This document shows, piece after piece, positions 58,613 through 64,000 of a stretch of 64,000 nucleotides of DNA. The position numbers were made by a program, and so were the translations under genes. Position 1 is the first letter of the stretch, and the number at the start of each line of letters is the position of its first letter. This stretch comes from Amycolatopsis lurida (GTDB taxonomy: Bacteria; Actinomycetota; Actinomycetes; Mycobacteriales; Pseudonocardiaceae): NCBI RefSeq assembly GCF_900105055.1, contig NZ_FNTA01000004.1:5053501-5117500 (forward strand), given 5' to 3'. Under the pieces are notes generated by a model. That model was not told the DNA's origin, searched no databases, and was given only the letters and a program-made list of their open reading frames with translations.

Positions 58613-59059
58613 ATGTCCGAACTGCCGGCCGAACTCACCATCGGCGAGCTGTCCCGGCGCAGCGGCGTCGCCACCTCCGCCCTGCGGTTCTACGAACGCC
58701 AGGGCCTCATCAGCAGCAGGCGGACCAGCGGGAACCAGCGCCGCTACCCCCGCAGCGCGCTTCGTCTCGTCGCGTTCATCCGCGCGTCGCACCACCTCGG
58801 CATCCCGCTGGAGGTGATCGGCGGCGTGCTCGACTTCCTGCCGGAGGGCGCCGCCCCGGACCAGGCGTTCTGGCAGCGGGCCTCCCAGTGCTGGAGCGCC
58901 GAACTGAACAAGCGCATCGAGCAGCTGGAGTGCATGCGGGACCGGTTCACCGAATGCATCGGCTGCGGCTGCCTGTCCTTCGAACAGTGCGTGCTGGTGA
59001 ATCCCGGTGACGTCCTCGCCGCCAAGGGGCCCGGCGCGGCCCGGCTGATCACGGACTGA
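58613..59059 (+). CDS. soxR: SoxR redox-sensing transcriptional activator
   Basis: This 148-residue MerR-family protein has the HTH LTIGELSRRSGVATSALRFYE (about 8-28) and a C-terminal [2Fe-2S] motif, CIGCGCLSFEQC (about 115-126), which follows the SoxR spacing C-x2-C-x-C-x5-C. Actinobacterial SoxR responds to redox-active natural products such as actinorhodin. TAGGAT lies 7 nt before the ATG, a leaderless start. The gene ends 11 bp into the convergent sigma factor gene. Confidence 0.95.
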   Translation: MSELPAELTIGELSRRSGVATSALRFYERQGLISSRRTSGNQRRYPRSALRLVAFIRASHHLGIPLEVIGGVLDFLPEGAAPDQAFWQRASQCWSAELNKRIEQLECMRDRFTECIGCGCLSFEQCVLVNPGDVLAAKGPGAARLITD

Positions 59060-60260
59060 CCGCGGCCAGCTTCCGTTCCAGCAGCCGCCGTTCGGTGCTG
59101 TTTTCCGCCCGTCGGATCGCCGCTTCGTAGGACCGCGCCGACTCCTCCCGGCGGCCGAGACGATGCAGCAGATCCGCGCGGATGGCGTGGTACAGGTGGT
59201 ATTCCTCCAGCTCGAGGCCGTCGATCACGGTGAGCGCCGCGTCGGGGCCGTCCACCTCGGCGACCGCGACGGCCCGGTTGAGCGCGACGATCGGCGTCGG
59301 ATTCGCCGCCAGCAACAGGTCGTACAGCTGGACGATCTGCGACCAGTCCGTGCTCGCCGCGTCGGCGGCGTCGCTGTGGACGGCGTTGATCGCCGCCTGG
59401 ATCTGGTACGGACCCGGCTGGTTCCGCCGCAGGCAGGCACGGACCAGCGCCTGCCCTTCGGCGATCAGCTCGCGGTCCCACCGCGACCGGTCCTGCTCCG
59501 CCAGCAGCACGACCTCGCCGTCCGTGCCGGTGCGGGCGGCACGGCGGGACTCGGTGAGCAGCATCAGCGCCAGCAGCCCGGTGGCCTCCGGTTCGTCGGG
59601 CATGAGGCCGGTCAGCAACCTGCCGAGCCGGATCGCTTCGGCGCACAGGTCTTCCCGCACCAGCCGATCGCCCGACGTGGCCGTGTACCCCTCGTTGAAC
59701 ACGAGGTAGATCACGGCGAGCACCGAACGCAACCGGTCCGGCAGGTCGGCGTCGTCCGGGACGCGGTACGGGATCTTCGCGGCGCGGATCTTGCCCTTCG
59801 CCCGGACCAGCCGTTGCGCCATCGTCGTTTCGGGGACGAAGAACGCGTGCGCGATCTCGCCGGTGGTCAGCCCGCCCAGCAGTTTCAGCGTCAGCGCGAC
59901 CTGCGCGGTGACGGCCAGCGCGGGGTGGCAGCAGGTGAAGATCAGCCGTAACCGGTCGTCACGCACGGGACCCTCCTCCACCGGTTCCTCACTCGCGCTG
60001 ATCAGCGCGGCCTGGGCGTGTTTGTCGTCGCGCGCGGCTTCCCGGCGCAACCGGTCGATGGCCTTGTTGCGCGCGGTCGTGATGATCCAGCCCGCGGGGC
60101 TGGGCGGTGGACCGCTGGACGGCCAGCGGTCCACCGCCTCGGCGAAGGCGTCCTGCACCGCTTCCTCGGCGATGTCGATGCTGCCGAAGACCCGGACCAG
60201 TACGGCCACCGCACGGCCGTACTCCTCGGTGAAGACGCGTCCGATTTCCTCGGTGGTCAC
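59049..60260 (-). CDS. ECF42-type sigma factor with C-terminal TPR-like extension
   Basis: This 403-residue sigma factor has region 2 (GRAVAVLVRVFGSIDIAEEA with AVQDAFAEAVDRWP) and region 4 (LTTGEIAHAFFVPETTMAQR, about 146-165), then a long helical extension (LAVIYLVFNEGYTATSGDRL onward). That extension is typical of ECF42, which lacks an anti-sigma factor. The GTG at 60260 overlaps the DGPF gene stop by 4 bp. The extension probably controls activity. Confidence 0.93.
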   Translation of the reverse strand: MTTEEIGRVFTEEYGRAVAVLVRVFGSIDIAEEAVQDAFAEAVDRWPSSGPPPSPAGWIITTARNKAIDRLRREAARDDKHAQAALISASEEPVEEGPVRDDRLRLIFTCCHPALAVTAQVALTLKLLGGLTTGEIAHAFFVPETTMAQRLVRAKGKIRAAKIPYRVPDDADLPDRLRSVLAVIYLVFNEGYTATSGDRLVREDLCAEAIRLGRLLTGLMPDEPEATGLLALMLLTESRRAARTGTDGEVVLLAEQDRSRWDRELIAEGQALVRACLRRNQPGPYQIQAAINAVHSDAADAASTDWSQIVQLYDLLLAANPTPIVALNRAVAVAEVDGPDAALTVIDGLELEEYHLYHAIRADLLHRLGRREESARSYEAAIRRAENSTERRLLERKLAAVSP

Positions 60261-60622
60261 ACGCACGAAGGGCCTTCGTCGCCCTGGAACGGCCGGACCT
60301 CGACCGGAAGGTAGGTGATCTCGGTGACGCGGCGGCCCCATTCGAGCGCGGCGTCCAGGTCCGGCGCCTCGATGATGGTGAAACCGCCGAGATGTTCCTT
60401 GCCCTCGACGTACGGCCCGTCGGTCATCGCGATCTCGCCGTTCTCCTTGGCCCGCAGCACGGTCGCCGTGGTCGGCGGGTGGAGACCGCCGGCGAAGACC
60501 CAGACACCCGCGGCCTTCATCTCGTCGTCGAGCGCCTGGATCTTGCGCGCGATCGGCTCCAGGAACTCCGGCGGCGGAACGGGACCGTCGGGCTGGTACA
60601 GGCTGATCAGGTACTGGGTCAT
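60257..60622 (-). CDS. DGPF (YCII-related) protein partner of ECF42
   Basis: This 121-residue YCII-fold protein has the DGPF-type signature TDGPYVEGKEHLGGFTIIEA (about 77-96). Proteins of this family are the conserved neighbours and targets of ECF42 sigma factors; their biochemical role is unclear. The ATG at 60622 has AGGAGG 5 nt upstream; the extended frame upstream is not supported. The putative ECF42 promoter lies just upstream. Confidence 0.93.
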   Translation of the reverse strand: MTQYLISLYQPDGPVPPPEFLEPIARKIQALDDEMKAAGVWVFAGGLHPPTTATVLRAKENGEIAMTDGPYVEGKEHLGGFTIIEAPDLDAALEWGRRVTEITYLPVEVRPFQGDEGPSCV

Positions 60623-60658
60623 GGCGTCCTCCTGAAGTCGGAGCGGCTTGTCATCACC

Positions 60659-60687
60659 TACACGAAGAGCGTCCCGCCGATTCGACA
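60659..60687 (-). promoter_or_regulatory. Putative ECF42-dependent promoter
   Basis: On the minus strand TGTCGA (60687-60682) and CGTGTA (60664-60659) are 17 bp apart, upstream of the DGPF-ECF42 genes. TGTCGA in the -35 region and a CG(A/T)-type -10 are reported for ECF42, so the operon is probably autoregulated. Confidence 0.6.
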
Positions 60688-60698
60688 GCCGGTGGGAA

Positions 60699-62216
60699 TT
60701 ATTTTTCGTGGCCACATCGTCGCAGGTCGAGCCGGGATCCCTGGATGAGACAGGCCGCGATCCGGTGGACCTGCTGGCCGTAGCTGCGGCCCTTCAGCAC
60801 CTTCACGGTCCCGTTCCGGCCGACCTCGCACGGGTTGCCTTCGGTGCAGCGCTCACCGTCACGGTTGTGGGTGTTGTTGATGCCCATGACCGTGTTCCCG
60901 TCGCGGGACAGCAGCACGGAACCGGAGTAGCCGGGGCCGCTCACGCAGGTGTCGCCCGGGGCGTAGCGAACCGCGTCGTCCTGCTGGTATCCGGCCTCTC
61001 GCAGGTGCGGCACCACGGCCTCCACGGTGCAACTCGGCCTGCTGCTGGAGTAGGCCATGAGGAGCCGGTCTCCGGCGCGCATCGGGGTGGTGGTCAGCCG
61101 GAAGACCTTCGCGCCCTCCCTGGCCAGCTGCGCGTAGGTCTTGTCCAGCCGGTAGAGCGCGATGTCGGTGCCGGTCATCGTCGCGTAGACCAGCCGGGTG
61201 GCGCGGGCGCTGGTTTTCGGATAGCCCTCCCGGTCGGCGATGGTGACCGGACGCGGCAGGTCGGCGGGCCGGTCGACCAAGGCCTTCCCCGGTGCGGGCC
61301 GCCCGCTCGGCACGCAGTGGCCGTTGGTCAGCGCCAGCGCCGGGTCTTCGGGACGCGCGGTGGCGGCCCGTACCACCGCGCCCTTGCAGTCGCCCACCGC
61401 GGCCGTGCCCTCCACGTTCGGGACCGGGGTGTCCGGGGGAACGTCGGTCCCGGTCACGATGCCGTTGATCCACGCGGCGTTCTTCGAGACGTCGGTGTAC
61501 ATGTCGGGGAAGTCGGCGCCCCTGATGCCGGGGCCGATGACCGTTCCGGCCAGCGCCCAGCCGTCGCCCGAACGGATCAAGGCGGGTCCGCCGGAGTCCG
61601 TCGTGCCCGGGCCGACGGGCGGCTCGGCGCGGCCGACGCACAACGGCAGGGTGTGCCCGTCGTCGTCCCAGCACCGGTCGAGCGGCACGACCTCGGTGTC
61701 CGCTTCACGCAGCTTGCTCGGAAAACACTTCGGGTCCTTGAAGTCGTCGCAACCGGTCGCGGCCGCGCCCCAGCCGAGGATGCGGACCGGGGTGCCGACG
61801 CCGGGAGTGGCCCCGGCGAGGCGAATGGGCTTGGCGCGCACCGGGTTTCGCAGATGCAGGACCGCGATGTCCTCGCCGGCCGGGTTGTACGAGTTGTGGC
61901 GCCGGTAGAACTTGTCGACCACGGTGACTTCGCCGCCGGTGGTGGTGTCCAGCGAACCGACGCGGACCTTCCAGCCGCGCGGGACCCCGGCCGTCGAACC
62001 CGTCGGAGTGTTGGCGCAATGCCCGGCCGTGACCGCCCATTGGGGCGCGATGAGCACCGCCCCGCACCGGTGTCCGTCCGGGCGGGGCGAGTCGTACTGG
62101 AGCGAGACCATGAAGTCGTAGGGCCGGGTGGACTCGGTGCCGCCGATGACGGCCGACGCGGGGGCCGCCGTGGCCGTCATCATGGCCAGCGCGAGCGCGA
62201 GGGATCGGATTCGCAT
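60699..62216 (-). CDS. Secreted protein with two trypsin-like (S1) domains
   Basis: This 505-residue protein has a Sec signal (to about PASA, residue 22) followed by IGGTESTRP, the activated N-terminus of trypsins. Domain 1 has the triad VTAGHC (about 64), EDIAVLHL (about 114) and TDSGGP (about 208). Domain 2 has a second triad: LTNGHC (about 298), TDIALYRL (about 350) and GYSGSV (about 431). Many cysteines suggest disulfides. Both domains may be active. The ATG at 62216 lacks a good ribosome site. Confidence 0.9.
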   Translation of the reverse strand: MRIRSLALALAMMTATAAPASAVIGGTESTRPYDFMVSLQYDSPRPDGHRCGAVLIAPQWAVTAGHCANTPTGSTAGVPRGWKVRVGSLDTTTGGEVTVVDKFYRRHNSYNPAGEDIAVLHLRNPVRAKPIRLAGATPGVGTPVRILGWGAAATGCDDFKDPKCFPSKLREADTEVVPLDRCWDDDGHTLPLCVGRAEPPVGPGTTDSGGPALIRSGDGWALAGTVIGPGIRGADFPDMYTDVSKNAAWINGIVTGTDVPPDTPVPNVEGTAAVGDCKGAVVRAATARPEDPALALTNGHCVPSGRPAPGKALVDRPADLPRPVTIADREGYPKTSARATRLVYATMTGTDIALYRLDKTYAQLAREGAKVFRLTTTPMRAGDRLLMAYSSSRPSCTVEAVVPHLREAGYQQDDAVRYAPGDTCVSGPGYSGSVLLSRDGNTVMGINNTHNRDGERCTEGNPCEVGRNGTVKVLKGRSYGQQVHRIAACLIQGSRLDLRRCGHEK

Positions 62217-62345
62217 ACCGATCACGCTGGCCGGTCCGTGTCCGCGGAACTCGATGAGCGCGTAACAGTTCCGTGCCCGCCCTGGCTGGTACTGCCGGAC
62301 CCAGGCTGAACAGACCGTGCCATCTCCGGGCGGGGCCCGGTTTTC

Positions 62346-62373
62346 TGGACTCGTCACCTCGTGAATGAGTCCA
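62346..62373. promoter_or_regulatory. Inverted repeat upstream of the SDR gene
   Basis: TGGACTC (62346-62352) and GAGTCCA (62367-62373) are exact arms 14 bp apart, ending 16 nt before the start codon. It may be an operator or a leader hairpin; no regulator is adjacent upstream. Confidence 0.35.
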
Positions 62374-62389
62374 CTTAGGAGAAAAAGAA

Positions 62390-63148
62390 ATGTCGAACTC
62401 GCACGCGAACAGGGTCGCCGTCGTCACCGGAGCGTCCAGCGGCATCGGCGAGGCGGCCGCTCGGCGGCTCGCCGCCTCCGGTGCTTCGGTCGCGCTGATC
62501 GCCCGCCGGGCGGACCGGTTGGAAACGCTGGCCAAGGAGATCGAGCGCGACGGCGGTACCGCGCTCGTGCTCGCCGCCGACGTCGCCGACGCCGCGGCGA
62601 TGCGGGCCGCGGCGGCCGAGGTCGAAGCGAAACTGGGCCGCGCGGACCTCTTGTTCAACAACGCCGGCGTGATGCTGGCCGCGCCGATCGACGAACTCGC
62701 CACCGACGACTGGCAGCGCATGATCGACGTCAACATGACGGGCCTGATGAACGCGATCGGGGCGTTCGTCCCGCATCTCGTCGCTTCGGCGGACGAGAAG
62801 GGCGTCGCGGACCTGGTGAACACCTCGTCCATCGGCGCGCAGGCCATCTTCCCGTCCTTCGCCGTGTACGTCGCCTCGAAGGCTTACGTGACGCACCTGT
62901 CGAAGAACCTTCGCGCCGACCTCGGGCCGAAGGGCGTGCGGGTCGCGGCGATCGAGCCGGGCCTGGTCGAGACCGAACTGCAGGGTCATGTCACCGACGC
63001 CGGCGCTCTGCAGTGGCTGGACGGCGTGCGGGAGTCGCTGACCTGGCTGAAGCCCGAGGACATCGCCGAGACCGTGGCGTTCCTGACCTCGCTACCGGCT
63101 CGGGTGAACCTTCAGCAGGTCACCGTCATGCCCACGGCGCAGGTCTGA
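62390..63148 (+). CDS. Short-chain dehydrogenase/reductase, classical
   Basis: This 252-residue NAD(P)-dependent oxidoreductase has the cofactor motif VTGASSGIGEAAARRLAASG (about 12-31), LFNNAGVML (about 88), the catalytic Ser in NTSSIGAQAI and the Tyr/Lys pair in YVASKAYV (about 161). It is close to the YdfG-like group of serine/3-hydroxy acid or ketone reductases. ATG start with an AGGAGAAA site. Its stop abuts the convergent TetR stop with no gap. Confidence 0.93.
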   Translation: MSNSHANRVAVVTGASSGIGEAAARRLAASGASVALIARRADRLETLAKEIERDGGTALVLAADVADAAAMRAAAAEVEAKLGRADLLFNNAGVMLAAPIDELATDDWQRMIDVNMTGLMNAIGAFVPHLVASADEKGVADLVNTSSIGAQAIFPSFAVYVASKAYVTHLSKNLRADLGPKGVRVAAIEPGLVETELQGHVTDAGALQWLDGVRESLTWLKPEDIAETVAFLTSLPARVNLQQVTVMPTAQV

Positions 63149-63685
63149 TCACGGGAACAGGATCCGGGCGATCGCGCGGGCGGCGGTGTCCGGATCCTCG
63201 AGGAGCTCGGCACGAAGTGCGCCGGTGAGCCACAGGTTCGCGAAGCCGTGCATCAACGACCACGCGGCGACGCCCGCCATCGCGTCGTCGCTCACCGACG
63301 ACGCGCCGCTGGTCAGCAAGGCTCCCGCGCGGTCACGAGCGGCGGCCAGCGCGGCGTCGTCCGCGCGGTGGAGTTCGGGGCGGAACATCACCTCGAAATG
63401 CGCGCGATGCTCGATCGCGAAGCGCACGTAAGCCACCCCGACCTCGACGAAACCGCGATCGCCCTCGGCCGCGAGCGCGTCCGCGAGCAGGTCGAAGCCC
63501 TCGGCCGCCAGCGCGGTCAGCACCCCGGCCTTGTCGCCGAAGTGGTGCATCGGCCCGGCGTGCGAGACCCCCGCGCGCCGGGCGAGGTCGCGGAGGCTGA
63601 CCCCGGCCGGGCCGTGTTCGGTGATGGCCGCGACGGCGGCGTCGAGCACGGCCCGGCGGAGGTCGCCGTGGTGGTACGGACTCAT
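63149..63685 (-). CDS. TetR-family regulator
   Basis: This 178-residue regulator begins MSPYHHGDLRRAVLDAAVAA, a common start for one TetR subgroup, with the HTH VSLRDLARRAGVSHAGPMHH (about 29-48) and a TetR_C_33-like WHG-type domain (AAWSLMHGFANLWL). The ATG at 63685 is leaderless: TAGATT (63698-63693) ends 7 nt upstream; an ATG at 63703 is in frame. It is divergent from a DoxX-like gene and probably represses it through the palindrome at 63704-63736. Confidence 0.9.
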   Translation of the reverse strand: MSPYHHGDLRRAVLDAAVAAITEHGPAGVSLRDLARRAGVSHAGPMHHFGDKAGVLTALAAEGFDLLADALAAEGDRGFVEVGVAYVRFAIEHRAHFEVMFRPELHRADDAALAAARDRAGALLTSGASSVSDDAMAGVAAWSLMHGFANLWLTGALRAELLEDPDTAARAIARILFP

Positions 63686-63692
63686 GCCGATG

Positions 63693-63736
63693 AATCTAGT
63701 CATTGACAAGATGGCCCGCAACGGCGCATCTTGTCA
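63693..63736. promoter_or_regulatory. TetR operator and promoter
   Basis: TGACAAGATG (63704-63713) and CATCTTGTCA (63727-63736) are perfect 10-bp arms separated by 13 bp, lying between divergent genes. The minus-strand -10 TAGATT (63698-63693) is next to the left arm. This is a strong candidate binding site for the adjacent TetR. Confidence 0.7.
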
Positions 63737-63771
63737 GTGGAAAGATTCGCTGCTGCTCGGAAGGCATGGTC

Positions 63772-64000
63772 ATGGATCCCGGTCTCGCGCCCGTTCTGAT
63801 GCTGATCGCCGTCACGGCGACGTTGTTCCTGCTGGGCGTCTTCGGCGTCCAGCGGTTCAAGCCCTGGCCCGTCGCGGTGCGTGGTGGTGTCGCGGCACTG
63901 TTCGTCACCACCGGTCTCGCGCATTTCATCGGCATGCGCGAGGAACTCATCGCGATGGTGCCGCCCGCGCTGCCCGCCCCGGGACTGCTGGTCACCGTCA
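63772..64000 (+). CDS. DoxX-like membrane protein, N-terminal part (cut by window end)
   Basis: The visible 76 residues hold two membrane helices (about 4-24 and 38-56) and the segment TTGLAHFIGMREELIAMVPP, which matches the DoxX/DoxD-like family (HF, R and MVPP positions). ATG at 63772 is chosen because GGAAGG lies 7 nt upstream; an ATG at 63766 is in frame. The gene is divergent from a TetR regulator and likely repressed by it. DoxX-like proteins are linked to redox stress membranes, but function varies. Confidence 0.72.
   Translation, partial: MDPGLAPVLMLIAVTATLFLLGVFGVQRFKPWPVAVRGGVAALFVTTGLAHFIGMREELIAMVPPALPAPGLLVTV

Overview
The window is about 64 kb of very GC-rich chromosomal DNA from a high-GC actinomycete, most likely a Pseudonocardiaceae member of the Amycolatopsis type. 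The supporting evidence is a mycothiol-dependent formaldehyde dehydrogenase, an actinobacterial integration host factor, a deazaflavin (F420) nitroreductase-like protein, an ECF42-type sigma factor with its DGPF partner, abundant GTG and TTG starts, and many promoters whose -10 box lies 6-8 nt before the start codon (leaderless mRNAs). I see no rRNA, tRNA, CRISPR array, transposase or prophage. It reads as a chromosomal arm of small regulated metabolic modules, not an island.

Layout. 1-8 kb: end of citrate synthase, a photolyase, a fully overlapping six-gene operon (XRE regulator, two related membrane proteins, a tiny membrane protein, ABC ATPase, ABC-2 permease), then glpD with its TetR regulator. 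8-15 kb: an AGPS-like FAD enzyme, mycothiol-dependent formaldehyde dehydrogenase coupled to a YGSN-motif protein, a secreted C39-type peptidase and a Tat-exported metallophosphoesterase. 15-18 kb: a true TetR-class repressor facing a four-helix membrane protein across two sites that match the Tn10 tet operator core, then an orphan lipoprotein binding protein. 18-25 kb: acyl-CoA ligase, orphan mIHF, isochorismate synthase, Sfp-type phosphopantetheinyl transferase, dicarboxylate symporter, acyl-CoA dehydrogenase. 25-34 kb: a TetR/acyl-CoA ligase/enoyl-CoA hydratase operon, YtcJ-like amidohydrolase, GNAT, MntR-like regulator, small HTH protein, zinc dehydrogenase, AlkB-like dioxygenase.

34-40 kb: a DUF222/HNH endonuclease-type gene, a tandem duplication of about 150 bp, then a complete 5-oxoprolinase module (pxpA, pxpB, pxpC) with a DUF1445 protein, an MFS transporter and a divergent GntR regulator. 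40-46 kb: a beta-glucan utilisation cluster (GH30 and GH16 enzymes carrying ricin-type lectin modules, a ROK repressor, a GH1 beta-glucosidase). 47-52 kb: an aryl-CoA degradation module (acyl-CoA dehydrogenase, salicylyl/2-aminobenzoyl-CoA hydroxylase-reductase fusion, RidA, PaaX). 52-64 kb: a 223-residue P450-like protein, small membrane and F420-type proteins, a BBE flavoenzyme with divergent LysR, a methyltransferase, a SoxR regulator facing an ABM/NmrA pair, the ECF42 sigma factor with DGPF protein, a secreted protein with two trypsin-like domains, an SDR, and a TetR facing a DoxX-like gene cut by the window end.

How it works together. Most modules are one operon with 4-bp stop/start overlaps, controlled by a dedicated regulator that is divergent or in the operon, with a readable palindrome in the shared promoter (tet-type, GntR, ROK, MerR/SoxR, TetR). 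Convergent gene ends either overlap by 11-32 bp or are separated by long, nearly perfect palindromes that probably act as bidirectional terminators and fall into recurring sequence families.
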